Positions 10,126 to 19,890 of a stretch of 64,000 nt of DNA are shown here, one piece after another. The notes beneath the pieces are model-generated. The model had not been told where the DNA came from. It searched no databases and worked only from the letters and a program-made list of their open reading frames with translations. Every line of letters starts with the position of its first letter. The stretch's first letter is position 1. Origin of the DNA: Dama dama (lineage: Eukaryota; Chordata; Mammalia; Artiodactyla; Cervidae). The position numbers were made by a program, and so were the translations under genes. Location: contig NC_083681.1 of NCBI RefSeq assembly GCF_033118175.1, forward strand, positions 16,572,001 to 16,636,000, written 5' to 3'.

Positions 10126-11380
10126 GCCACATTTATGTACAGAGGGAACCAACAAGTAAATTGGTACTAAAGATAAGAAGCCAAGAGTGAAAGTAACCCA
10201 TCACTTCACAGGGTGATTTGCTAGCAGGGTGGTCTGGTGATTAGGGGTCTCCTGGGCACCCTAACTAGGTTTTCGCAAAACGCAACCGTGACTGGGTTTG
10301 CTTCTGCACCCAAGGGTGCAGAGGATGCCTTTCTGTACAGGTGGAGCATAGAGGCAGCCTGCTCCCTCAGAGGCCTGGTGCAGGGTTGTATCAGGGCAGG
10401 GGCTGCTGCAGTGGTTAAGTTTGTCTGTTCCTGAGCCGTGTTGCAATGAGACTCTCTTTCACACTGTAAAGTCACCGTGACAAAAATATGAGTGTGAAAA
10501 CATGAACAAATCTTTACTGAGCAATACTTCCTTACTCTGCCTAGTTAGACTTGTTGGAGTAAAATCCTAGACATTTTCGGTGATGCAAAGAACCTGTTTC
10601 ATTGCTTTTCAACCCAGATGTTAGTGTGTGACAAATGACAGTGAAGCTTTGCACCCTATGTATAAGTTGCCAGAAGCTTACAGGTGACACAAAACTTTAC
10701 CACTATGCCACCCCTGCCCTGCAGCCACACACCCACTCCTTTCTCAGAGAGAGAAATCCAGTTCCTTTTTTATAATCTACAGAGCGCATACCAAAAGAAG
10801 CTGCTATGTTAAGACCCAGTCTTAAAAACCTTTTTTCCTGTCTTTGTAGCAAGCTATCATTTTTCATTTCCTTCTAAGTCAGACACCACCTAGGAGATTT
10901 ACCTCTTTTCATTGATGTCAGCAGGAACTGACCTCTTGTCTAGCTGTCCTGAATCCCTATTGTCAGTTTGCCTTTGACCAGAAATATCTATATAAGCAGA
11001 GAGGGAATGAGAGCATTTATCTCTTTAAAAAATTCCATGTTCTGTGTTCAAGGTCAGTTTCCCAAAGATTCACTTGAGGAGTGGGGGTGGGGGTTTTGGG
11101 GCAACCTGCCAATGGGCCTGGGTCAGAAGCAGCTGGATGAGATGCCATTTTTTCACATGCAAACAGTGGCAAAGAGATTTGTTTATGCCTTGTCATGACT
11201 GGACAACCCAAATACCATCAAGCCTGCATCAGCACTCGGGTCTGGGTTTTGTCATTGTCAGTCCCTCTGGTATTCAGAAGAGATGCTGGCTCAGGAGGGC
11301 CAACAGAGTTTAATTTCCAAATGCATCTGAAATCCTTTAAGCCTTTTGTTGGAGCCATTGCAAAATCATAGTGGCTATAA
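10126..11380. other. Unassigned, probably single-copy non-coding stretch
   Basis: No repeat or gene recognised. Around 10220-10440 the DNA is moderately GC-rich and open on both strands (10221-10475 -, 10237-10434 +, 10261-10446 -), which argues against any one frame. Frames at 10968-11313 likewise overlap on opposite strands. Confidence 0.5.
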
Positions 11381-11900
11381 GCCTTTTTTTTTTTTCCCCT
11401 TCAGTGGTTGCATCAGTCACCGAGACAAGCACAACTGACTCTTTCTCCAGAGAGACGTTGGCATCTGTGGTCCAAAGGTTAAGCATGCTGGGGCCTGGCG
11501 GGGGGAATTGCACTTCATTGGAGAGTCCAAGTGGGTGCAGGCTGAGCTCAGCAGCCGCTTGGGAGCAAGAAGCAATTGCTGGCTGTTCTTTCTCCAGGGG
11601 AAGGCGAGCAGCATATGGTGTTCTGTGTGTGACACAAATGGTTAATTTCCACCAGCTTTTCTGTAGTTTCAGCAACTCTGGGATTAGAAGGGACAGGTTC
11701 TTTACAATTCCCTCCAATATCTCTCAAAGTTACTTTCCAAGTCTTTGCTTTTGTTCTGCTGTTTCTCTTTCAGCAGCTTTATTTTGCTTGGAGGTAAACA
11801 CTTGGCTTGGGATTGAGGGGGGATTTAACTGCTTTGATTTTTTTTTTGCTTTTGCTTTTACCCAGGGTCACTGGAACAGTTATATCAAATCTTGAAATAG
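11381..11900 (+). other. Segment with strong splice-acceptor signal; possible exon or conserved element
   Basis: A long T/C tract ends in CCCCTTCAG at about 11404, a textbook 3' splice site, and is followed by an open frame (11371-11895, 174 codons). A competing frame (11337-11717, 126 codons) is open on the other strand, and neither translation shows a domain. A weak donor, AAAGGTTAAG, lies near 11476. It could be a non-coding exon, a conserved regulatory element or chance. Confidence 0.25.
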
Positions 11901-11924
11901 TCTTAAATGTTTCTACTCTACATC

Positions 11925-11965
11925 TGTGTGCAAACACTACACACACATACCCACACACACATGCT
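11925..11965. repeat. CA-rich simple sequence
   Basis: An interrupted (CA)n tract ('acactacacacacatacccacacacacat'). Confidence 0.7.
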
Positions 11966-12124
11966 CACCCCCTTCCATATAATGTTTATTAATGATTGTG
12001 GAACTATATTGGTCCACATGGACTAAAGATTAGCTGGAACAAAGGCAAAATATTTGTAGATTTGAAGGTGGGGGGAGGGAAGAGCAAGGGCAAAAAGGTG
12101 GGAGGGAAAGAGAGAAAGAGAGAA

Positions 12125-12480
12125 ACTAATAATAATAATAACTGCCATTTATTGACAACTTTCTGTGCACTGGGTGGTGGTGGTGGTTTAGTTGCTAAGT
12201 TATGTCTGACTCTTGTGACCCCATGGACTGTAGCCCGCCGGGTTCCTCTATCCACAGGATTTCCCAGGCAAGAATACTGAAGTGGGTTGCCATTTCCTTC
12301 TCTAGAGCATCTTCCTGACTCAGGGATTGAACCTAGGTCTCCTACATTGCAGGCGGATTCTTTACCCACTGTGCTGGGCACACACACATTCATATTCATT
12401 GAATTGTCTCGAAACCTATCAGACAAAGGGGTTATTACTATCCTCATTTTATAGATGAGAACACTGAGGTCTGAATTACT
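12125..12480 (-). mobile_element. MIR SINE split by a Bov-tA
   Basis: Left piece: (TAA)n, 'tgccatttattgacaactttctgtgcactggg'. Right piece after the SINE: 'ggttattactatcctcattttatagatgagaacactgaggtctg'. Together they are one reversed MIR, interrupted at about 12178-12374. Confidence 0.75.
12178..12374 (-). mobile_element. Bov-tA SINE inside a MIR
   Basis: Reverse orientation: 'tggtttagttgctaagttatgtctgac', 'ccatggactgtagcccgccggg', 'ttgcaggcggattctttaccca'. The final tRNA-like head is cut short. A short 'ctgtgc-ctggg' string at both ends fits a target-site duplication. Frames 11996-12280 (+) and 12004-12447 (-) are produced by it. Confidence 0.85.
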
Positions 12481-12639
12481 TGAGACATCATCCCAGATCC
12501 AAGCCAGGTTTTTCTAGCACAAAAGCTATTCCTAATCATGATATCATAATGCCTATCAATAGCACATGCCTGACTCATTTTCTTAGAATTCTGTTTTTGA
12601 AGAAGATAATTGTATCATTGCTTTTTCATAGCAACAAGT

Positions 12640-12900
12640 TCTGAGAGGAACAATAATAATGATTACAACAATAATTATTGGTACTTTTAGGGTTCAGTCA
12701 CAACCACTGGAGCCTACATAGAGTATCTCACTTAATGTTCACACAAACTTGCATGTATGTAAATAATAATAATATATATTATTTCCACTTGACCAAGAGA
12801 AGTTAAGACTTTTTAAGTCAGCAGCCTATCCCAGGTCACCAACAAGCAAAGGGCAAACTGGAATTCCAAATCTCATCAGCTGATTCTGAAGTCCTAAAAC
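12640..12900 (-). mobile_element. MIR SINE fragment
   Basis: Reversed MIR pattern: 'gagtatctcacttaatgttcacac', 'ttatttccacttgacc', 'cctatcccaggtcaccaacaagc', 'aactggaattccaaatctcatc'. Diverged but in the right order. Confidence 0.6.
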
Positions 12901-12952
12901 TTCTTTTTTCTTACTGTTTTCTTAGGGGAAAAGTCCCAGAAGAGTGTAGTTG

Positions 12953-13129
12953 CAGGACTTCTCTGGTGATCCAGTGGTTAAGACTTCACCTTCCAGTGCA
13001 TGGGTTGCAGGTTCGATCCTTGGTCAACATGCCTAGAAGCCAAAAAAAATAAAACAGAAGCAATATTGTAACAAATTCAATAAAGACCTTAAAAAAAAAG
13101 TCCACATCAAAAAAAATATTAAAAAAAAA
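12953..13129 (+). mobile_element. CHR-type tRNA-Glu SINE with target-site duplication
   Basis: The head 'ggacttctctggtgatccagtggttaagact' and 'ggttgcaggttcgatccttggtc' carry degenerate tRNA promoter boxes typical of cetartiodactyl CHR SINEs. A long A-rich tail follows. It is flanked by 15-bp copies differing at two bases: AGAAGAGTGTAGTTG (12938-12952) and AGAAGAGCATAGTTG (13130-13144). Confidence 0.8.
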
Positions 13130-13249
13130 AGAAGAGCATAGTTGTTTAGTCATTTTCCAGTTTATCTGTGAGTGCCAGCATCTTGTTTCTAATACACAGA
13201 GAAATTTATGCCTTGAACATATTGTATAAGTACATTTGGAGAGATAAAT

Positions 13250-13530
13250 GTTTCATAAAATGAGAAACAAGCATTTACTGAACTTCAACTATATGCCAGG
13301 CCCTCCCTAGGAATACTAACATTCAAAGGAACCTTCAGTGCATAGACAAGGAGGCTCTTACATAAATGCTTTCAATAAAAAGTAGTGAGAACAGTGAGGG
13401 GCTATAGACTGCATGCCCAGATGCATGCAGTCTATAGCATTTAATGCAGTCGAGGCTCTGGGAGGCCCTGGTACCACACACTCATTGTTTGCAGATGCTT
13501 AAGTCTTCATGGCTAACACAATTTTAAAGG
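13250..13530 (-). mobile_element. L2 LINE 3' fragment
   Basis: Reversed L2: 'acaagcatttactgaacttcaactatatgccaggccctccctaggaatac'. The later part is less certain and contains a perfect hairpin. Confidence 0.5.
13401..13438. repeat. Perfect 16-bp inverted repeat with 6-nt loop
   Basis: The left arm GCTATAGACTGCATGC (13401-13416) and the right arm GCATGCAGTCTATAGC (13423-13438) are exact reverse complements around the loop CCAGAT. It could extrude as a cruciform, or form a hairpin if transcribed. Confidence 0.95.
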
Positions 13531-13795
13531 ATAATCATGTTCTTGGCAATTCATGAAACTGATAAAGTAAAAGGCTCCCTACTGCCTCCTGAAGAATGGA
13601 ACTGCACAGCAAGACCATCTCAACACAGATACCCCCACCCAGCCCTGCCTGCCCATCAGGACTCCCTTCTAAGGATGCTGAGTAGCCAGCAACACTGCGA
13701 CACCTCCATTTCAGTGCCAGGTGACTTGACTAGGTGGATACCCTGCCTAAAGCCTCTCTCCCTCAAAACCTGTACCAGGATCAGATATACCATTG
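13531..13795. other. Unassigned non-coding stretch
   Basis: No repeat or gene recognised. The frame 13537-13851 (+) runs into the following L1 T-tract and is not credible. Confidence 0.5.
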
Positions 13796-13808
13796 GTACT
13801 TCATTTCT

Positions 13809-13988
13809 TTTTTTTTTTTATTTTATTTTTTTTTTCATTTATTTTTATTAGTTGGAGGCTAATTACTTTACAGTATCGTAGTGGTTTTTGTTATACATTG
13901 ACATGAATCAGCCATGGATTTACATGTATTCCCCATCCCGAACCCCCCTCACACCTCCCTCTCTACCCGATCCCTCTGGGTCTTGTAG
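13809..13988 (-). mobile_element. Short L1 3'-end insertion
   Basis: A T-rich start (reversed A tail) leads into 'gttggaggctaattactttacagtatcgtagtgg' and 'ttatacattgacatgaatcagccatggattta', the 3'UTR end of ruminant L1. TTCATTTCT occurs on both sides (13800-13808 and 13989-13997), consistent with a target-site duplication. The element is truncated to about 180 bp. Confidence 0.85.
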
Positions 13989-13997
13989 TTCATTTCT

Positions 13998-14735
13998 GAA
14001 TGTGTTTGCCACTTCGTGCTCTTTGGATTATTCCCTAGACTCTGTACTCCACTCCAAAAAAGACCTGAATTTTTCTTTTTGAAATGACTGATAATGATAC
14101 AAAGTGATAGTGCCTCTAGGTTTGTATTTTTAAAAAGAAAAAAACAAATGTCCTGACCAAAAAGCAAACAAACGAAAAACACACAAAAAAACAAACAACA
14201 ACAAAACCTTAAACCCCAAGACCTGGAGATGATTGTCTTTGCTCATCACCAGATTTGAAAGTTAAGTGGCTCCATCAGGCCAGGCCATGAGAAAAGTAAG
14301 TAAAATAGAGGAAATCAGTAAAGAAAGAGAAGAGTGAAGCAGATAAACAATGAGAAGTAGAGACAAGATTTCACAGCCCCTAGGAGATAGAAGCCCTTGA
14401 AACTTCCCAATTTCCTGCAAGTTTCAGTGGGGCCCACTTGTACTTCCCCTGAGTGCTGCCAATTTCTCTGTTTTATTTAATAAATCTTTTTCTGTGTTTT
14501 AGCTGGAGTGAGTTTCTCTTTCTTCCTACCAAAAGATGCTTGACAAGAAAACCTTCAAATCCTCCTCTGAATAATAAATTTATTGTTTTAGTCCCCCGTT
14601 TCACCTCAAGAATCAGACCCAATCAGAGCTACTTATGATCCATCAAATGCATTTAGCCTTTCGCTCCTGCTCTGTCTTGGTTGATAGAGCAGGCTTGGAA
14701 TGCCCATCGCCTACAAGTTTAAGTGTCCACAGCCC
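13998..14735. other. Unassigned non-coding stretch with A-rich tract
   Basis: No gene. An A-rich, AAAC-repetitive tract lies at about 14140-14210. The frame 13949-14194 (-) is its translation. Confidence 0.5.
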
Positions 14736-14739
14736 ACTC

Positions 14740-15030
14740 AGCCTTTGAGCCCCAGCTGGAAACTTCCTCCATATGGCTTCTTGGAACCTTTCTGTCTACA
14801 AGTAATTTCTCACTCCCCAATAGAGCCTTTTATGTAGGTTTCCTGGCTCTGGCACTTTCTCACTTACAATAGAGCTGTCAGGATACCCAGCTTATCTTTA
14901 CTAGTAGAGTGTAAGCTCCTGGGGGCACAGACTTTTGTCTTATTCTTTCCAAACTCCAGCAGTGTTTATTTAGCACACACTAAACATTCAAATGTTATTT
15001 ATAGAACTAGTGGGTTGGGGGGATGAATGA
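14740..15030 (+). mobile_element. L2 LINE 3' end
   Basis: Forward L2 motifs: 'ccccagctggaaacttcctcc', 'gtagagtgtaagctcctgggggcacagacttttgtctta', 'agcagtgtttatttagcacac'. Old and diverged. Confidence 0.55.
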
Positions 15031-15493
15031 ATTCAAATTACCATAAGGCATAATTAACTGAAAAATTTTGGAGGGGAAAAAAGAAAAGTAGAGAACTCAG
15101 ATCATATCAACTATAATGTATAGTCAAAATACAAATTACAGGACTTCGGAGGTTACTACAAATTCAATCAGGTCTTAATCTCAATTGAACTTAATCTCTA
15201 AGGTTTCTTCCACAACCAAAAAAATCCATACTTATGTGATTCTATATTTCATACATCTATAGTGCTCCATAGGGAGACCTGAGGTTAGGGTTCGAGCCTT
15301 GAGATGCTGTACATTTGCGGTGACTAAAAGAAAATCCTGTTTAAAAAAAAAAAATGGAATTAAACAAAGAGTTAAATTTTATTTGACAAAAGAAGAAGGA
15401 GGAGGGCAGAAAGATGAAGAGGGGGAAAGTGGGAGAGGGGAGGAAGAGGGGGAGGGACAGTTCTGTTATCCATTTACTATATAACATTGTATG
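15031..15493. other. Unassigned stretch with purine-rich tract
   Basis: No gene. A purine-rich run (about 15386-15455) made of AGG/GAAG units produces the frames 15299-15484 and 15414-15695. Confidence 0.5.
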
Positions 15494-15507
15494 TAATTAT
15501 TTCTTTT

Positions 15508-16769
15508 TTTTTTTTTTTTTTTTTATTTTTTTTTTCCAGTGGGTTTTGTCATACATTGATATGAATCAGCCATGGATTTACATGTATTCCCAATCCCGAT
15601 CCCCCCTCCCACCTCCCTCTCCACCCGATTCCTCTGTGTCTTCCCAGTGCACCAGGCCGGAGCACTTGTCTCGTGCATCCCACCTGGGCTGGTGATCTGT
15701 TTCACCATAGATAATATACATGCTGTTCTTTTGAAATATCCCACCCTCACATTCTCCCACAAAGTTCAAAAGTCTGTTCTGTATTTCTGTGTCTCTTTCT
15801 CTGTTCTGCACATAGGGTCATCGTCATCACCCTTCTAAATTCCATATACATGTGTCAGTATGCTATAATGTTCTTTATCTTTCTGGCTTACTTCACTCTG
15901 TATAATGGGCTCCAGCTTCATCCATCTCATTAGGACTGGTTCAAATGAATTCTTTTTCATGGCTGAGTAATATTCCATGGTGTATATGTACCACAGCTTC
16001 CTTATCCATTCATCTGCTGATGGGCATCTAGGTTGCTTCCATGTCCTGGCTATTATAAACAGTGCTGCGATGAACATTGGGGTGCACGTGTCTCTTTCAG
16101 ATCTGGTTTCCTCAGTGTGTATGCCCAGAAGTGGGATTGCTGGGTCATATGGCAGTTCTATTTCCAGTTTTTTAAGAAATCTCCACACTGTTTTCCATAG
16201 CGGCTGTACTAGTTTGCATTCCCACCAACAGTGTAAGAGGGTTCCCTTTTCTCCACACCCTCTCCAGCATTTATTGCTTGTAGACTTTTGGATAGGAGCC
16301 ATCCTGACTGGTGTGTAATGGTACCTCATTGTGGTTTTGATTTGCATTTCTCTAATAATGAGTGATGTTGAGCATCTTTTCATGTGTTTGTTAGCCATCT
16401 GTATGTCTTCTTTGGAGAAATGTCTGTTTAGTTCTTTGGCCCATCTTTTGATTGGGTCATTTATTTTTCTGGAATTGAGCTGCAGGAGTTGCTTGTATAT
16501 TTTTGAGATTAATCCTTTGTCTGTTTCTTCATTTGCTATTATTTTCTCCCAATCTGAGGGCTGTCTTTTCACCTTACTTATAGTTTCCTTTGTAGTGCAA
16601 AAGCTTTTAAGTTTCATTAGGTCCCATTTGTTTAGTTTTGCTTTTATTTCCAATATTCTGGGAGGTGGGTCATAGAGGATCTTGCTGTGATTTATGTCGG
16701 AGAGTGTTTTTCCTATGTTCTCCTCTAGGAGTTTTATAGTTTCTGGTCTTACATTTAGATCTTTAATCC
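15508..16769 (-). mobile_element. 5'-truncated ruminant L1 with clean target-site duplication
   Basis: About 1.26 kb of L1 in reverse orientation: T run (reversed A tail), 3'UTR with the same 'atacattgatatgaatcagccatgg' block as the copy at 13.9 kb, then the C-terminal part of ORF2. It is bounded by identical 14-bp copies of TAATTATTTCTTTT (15494-15507, 16770-16783). The inferred nick TTTT/AT fits the L1 endonuclease preference. The exact duplication indicates a comparatively recent insertion. Confidence 0.95.
15835..16653 (-). pseudogene. L1 ORF2 C-terminal fragment
   Basis: This 272-residue open stretch is the end of L1 ORF2p, the endonuclease/reverse transcriptase protein that copies L1 RNA into DNA. 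It lacks the endonuclease and catalytic reverse transcriptase domains. It keeps the C-terminal cysteine motif C-x3-C-x7-H-x4-C (C129, C133, H141, C146) and the typical PYDPAIPLLGI and YYSAMKKN segments. It is still open because the insertion is young, not because it is a host gene. Its first Met is internal to ORF2. Confidence 0.95.
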
Positions 16770-16803
16770 TAATTATTTCTTTTATTACAGCTTCTCAGCT
16801 CAA

Positions 16804-17012
16804 TTCTGGGCTTCCTCAGTGGCTCAGCAATAAAGAATCCGCCTGCAATGCAGGAGCCACAGGAGACATGAGTTCAATCCCTGAGTCGGGGAGATCCCCT
16901 GGAGGGCATGGCAACCCACTCCAGTATACTTGCCTGAAGAATTCCATGGACAGAGGGGCCTGGCGGGCTACAGGCCATAGGTTTGCAAAGAGTCAGACAC
17001 TACTGAAAGCAA
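16804..17012 (+). mobile_element. Bov-tA SINE
   Basis: Forward Bov-tA: 'gggcttcctcagtggctcag', 'aatccgcctgcaatgcagg', 'ggcaacccactccagtat', 'gcaaagagtcagacac'. The frame 16694-17143 reads through it. Confidence 0.9.
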
Positions 17013-17034
17013 CGTGGCACGCATGCAGCTCCCT

Positions 17035-17178
17035 TCTACTGAAATATGAGTGCCATGAGGGAATGATTTTTATTTCACTCACTGATGTATCCCTATATAT
17101 GCCTATAAGAGTGCTTGGCATAGAGGTGATACACAGTAAATAATTGCTGAATGGATGACTAAACAATGAATGAATAGG
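17035..17178 (+). mobile_element. L2 LINE 3' end
   Basis: Forward L2/MIR-type tail: 'tcactgatgtatccc', 'agagtgcttggcatagaggtgatacacagtaaataattgctgaatgg'. Confidence 0.55.
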
Positions 17179-17227
17179 AAATATTAAAATGGGTAAGATG
17201 AAGCCTTTGCCCTCAATATGCATCCAG

Positions 17228-17443
17228 GGTTTCCCTGGTGGCTCAGTGGTAAAGAATCCACCTGCAATGCAGGAGATGAGGGTTCGATCCCTGGGTCAGG
17301 AAGATTTCCTGGGGGAGGAAATGGCAACTCACTGCAGTTTTCTTGCCTGGAAGAGTCCATGGACAGAAGAGCCTGGCGAGCTATAGTCCATGGGATCGCA
17401 AAAGAGTGAGACACAACTGAGCTACTAAACAACAACAACATCT
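17228..17443 (+). mobile_element. Bov-tA SINE
   Basis: Full-length forward copy from 'ggtttccctggtggctcag' to 'gctactaaacaacaacaaca', including the tRNA-derived head, Bov-A body and (AAC)n tail. Frames 17184-17447, 17189-17386 and 17218-17409 are its translations. Confidence 0.92.
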
Positions 17444-18070
17444 TCAAAGTAAAACACCTCTTGGGTCCCCTGCCCAGATCCCCTTAAGCAACCAACGCCC
17501 CCATGCCTCAGCTGTTGTTAGTGTCTGCAGATAGCTGGCAGCTGCCCGCTACTCCTGAGAACTGACTTAGTAGGCGGGAACACCTCTCCCAGAAAGACTT
17601 GGGAGGTTGCATGCTAATTCCAGAGGTGACCACTAGCCAATGGTTGACTAATAAAGGGATCCAAACAGTCCCTCCCTTACCTCAGCATGGGGAAGTTCTG
17701 TGGGGTTTTTACCATCTAGGGTTCTCCCATAAAATTGAGCTAAAGCTGGCCTTCAGCTAAGTATACATCTTCATCTGGCCCTTCTTATACTGCTTTTCTC
17801 ACTTCCTCTCTTACAGATCGCCTGAGAGCATTCCCTCAGTAAATCAGGGAAGGGGACGACAGAGGATGAGATGGTTGGGTGGTATCACCAACTCAATGGA
17901 TGTGAGTTTGAGCAAGCTGCAGGAGTTGGTGATGGACAGGGAAGCCTGGCATGCTGCAGTCCATGCGGTCGCAGAGAGTCGGACACAACTGAGTGACTGG
18001 ACTGAATTGAGAGCATTCCCTCAGGAAATCACCACCAAAAAAATCCTTGTCTCGGGCTCCAAATCTCAAG
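17444..18070 (+). mobile_element. Possible solitary LTR of an old endogenous retrovirus, split by BovB
   Basis: The sequence has an LTR-like order: CCAAT (17637-17641), a TATA-like AATAAAGG (about 17650), a C/T-rich stretch, a possible poly(A) signal variant near 17838, and a 'ccttgtctcgggctcc' end after the inserted BovB piece (18047-18062). No gag, pol or env coding sequence is present. The family is not recognised and the boundaries are guesses. A non-retroviral single-copy region is the alternative. Confidence 0.35.
17847..18007 (+). mobile_element. Short BovB 3' end with 24-bp target-site duplication
   Basis: Forward BovB tail: 'gacgacagaggatgagatgg', 'atcaccaactcaatggatg', 'caggagttggtgatggacaggg', 'cggacacaactgagtgactgg'. 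The 24 bases before it (17823-17846) recur after it (18008-18031) with one mismatch. It is 5'-truncated to about 160 bp. Confidence 0.9.
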
Positions 18071-18099
18071 AACTGGTGGAGAGACTGAAAGGAGAATTA

Positions 18100-18321
18100 T
18101 TTGTTACATCTGATGTGCCAGGTACCACTTTTGGATATTATATCCATTTTGAAATTTAATTTAGTCCTACCTTCACAACCAATTTTCAAGACTATTATCA
18201 TCCTTAAATTACTGATATAAGCTGAATAATTTACTTAATCATTGTATGTGGTCCAAGTAGGGTTTGAAGCCTGACCTACCTAGCTCCAGAATCTCTGCGC
18301 CTCATACTATACAACATTTTT
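18100..18321 (-). mobile_element. MIR SINE
   Basis: Reversed MIR: 'tgtgccaggtaccac', 'tttagtcctaccttcacaacc', 'actattatcatccttaaattactgata', 'tagggtttgaagcctgacctacc'. A Bov-tA follows directly. Confidence 0.65.
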
Positions 18322-18516
18322 GTTGTTGTTTATCACTAAGTCGTGTCTGACTTTTTGCAACCCCATGGACTGTAGCCTCCAGACTCCTGTGTCCATGGGA
18401 TTTCCCAGGCAAGAATCCTGGAGTGGGTTGCCATTTCCTTCTCCAGGAGATCTTCCCAACACAGGGATTGAACTGGTGTCTTCTGCCTTGGCAGGCAGAT
18501 TCTTTACCACTGAGGA
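18322..18516 (-). mobile_element. Bov-tA SINE
   Basis: Reverse copy: 'gttgttgtttatcactaagtcgtgtctgac', 'tgtccatgggatttcccaggc', 'ggcaggcagattctttaccactgag'. The head is slightly shortened. Frames 18307-18510 and 18320-18559 are artefacts. Confidence 0.88.
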
Positions 18517-18599
18517 ATCAAATAGTCTCTCTCAGATAGGCTATCCCTTCACATTCTGATGAGAGTATGACTTAGGAATTGACATGTTAGGGAGTCTTT

Positions 18600-18790
18600 C
18601 AGTACTCTTCACTGCATCAGATCTTTAAGTAAATTCTTGGCCCTGTGGGAAAGTAGATATCTGTTGACCTATTCTGTTGACTGATGAAGGCATTCAGACA
18701 TTGAGTGATGTTCCCCAAGGCCTTATAACACATCTTCATTAGAACCAAACATTTCAAATTCCTTACCCATGCCTCAGACTTTCAAACTGT
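18600..18790 (-). mobile_element. Weak MIR-like fragment
   Basis: 'ttgactgatgaaggcattcagacattgagtgatgttccccaaggcc...cagactttcaaac' has the order of the reversed MIR core (aggtcac, then 'aacccag...'), at low similarity. Confidence 0.35.
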
Positions 18791-19690
18791 TAGCTTGCAC
18801 AAACCCACAGTGTTCACCATTACTGAGAGCGATGAGTCCCTGATAAAAATCTGTTTTGACTCAAGTCTGATTCTACTGGTCAAGAATGGGGCAAAAATAT
18901 TTACACTTGAAGAATTATCTTTCCAAGGCAGAGCCTCCTTGGACCATATTAAATGGAATTGGGAGAGGATATTATGTAGAATTAATTCTTCAAATTATTT
19001 AAAACTAAGAGAAATAGACAATTCAGACATTTCTTTTCTACTTGAGATCCTTGGGCTGCTTTGTTTCCAGAGCCCACTTGTTTGGAAGTGTATTATATTT
19101 TTATAAAGGAAATTTTGAACTTCTAAATACTTGAGAAATAAATTTTGCAGGTCTGAAAAAGAAGAGATAAATAACCAGCAGAGGTATTATAGGCTAAATG
19201 TGGGCTAGAATAACAAAACACAAACATAATACCCATAGAATGGGAAATTATATTGAAACTGTGGCTCATGGATACTTCTGATGCTTTCAGGGGAATTACA
19301 ATAAAAGGGATATAAGTTATATTATGGAGTTCTGTGTTCTTCTATCACTGGTATTTTTTTATTTAAATAAAAGCAATGCTCTAGATCTTCAGACCCTATC
19401 TAGATTTGATTTGCATTTGGCAACAATGGATTTTGTATCAAAGAAGAAAATACAAAAAGGAGATTTCATATAGGTCTCTAGTTTAAAAAAGAATTGCAAT
19501 GTAATACCCAGTGCATAAAAAAACAAAATTTGTAACTTCATTTTGTTAATGAGTATGCTTTTTTACCTGTTTTTAGACAACTCCTTTCTCTAAAGCTGAA
19601 TCTCCCAAAACAAAGATCAGCAAACATACAGTTTCATTGTAATAATGAGCACTTGGATATCAACATTTCAAATAATGATTATAATATGAA
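18791..19690. other. Unassigned AT-rich stretch
   Basis: No gene or repeat recognised. The 103-codon frame 18795-19106 (+) has no domain or splice context. Confidence 0.5.
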
Positions 19691-19699
19691 ATTCAAAAA

Positions 19700-19890
19700 T
19701 AGTGTCATTGATTGGAGAGCCTAATGTCCTGAGCCTGAGAGATCTGGATTCCAGCCCAACACAAAATAATTATATGATATTGAGCATTCACTTATTTTTT
19801 CTTGATTTCCTTTTCCTCATTTGCATATTGAGAAGATTGAACTAGACAATTTCTAAGATTTCTTCCAGATCTATATGTGAATTCACATTT
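19700..19890 (+). mobile_element. MIR SINE
   Basis: Forward MIR: 'gagagatctggattccagccc', 'gatttccttttcctcatttgcatattgagaagattgaac'. Diverged. Confidence 0.55.

Noticed and set aside
17228..17300. tRNA gene from the tRNA-like SINE head
   Set aside because: Only degenerate A and B promoter boxes of the tRNA-Glu-derived SINE are present; no complete cloverleaf. The same holds for the other SINE heads.
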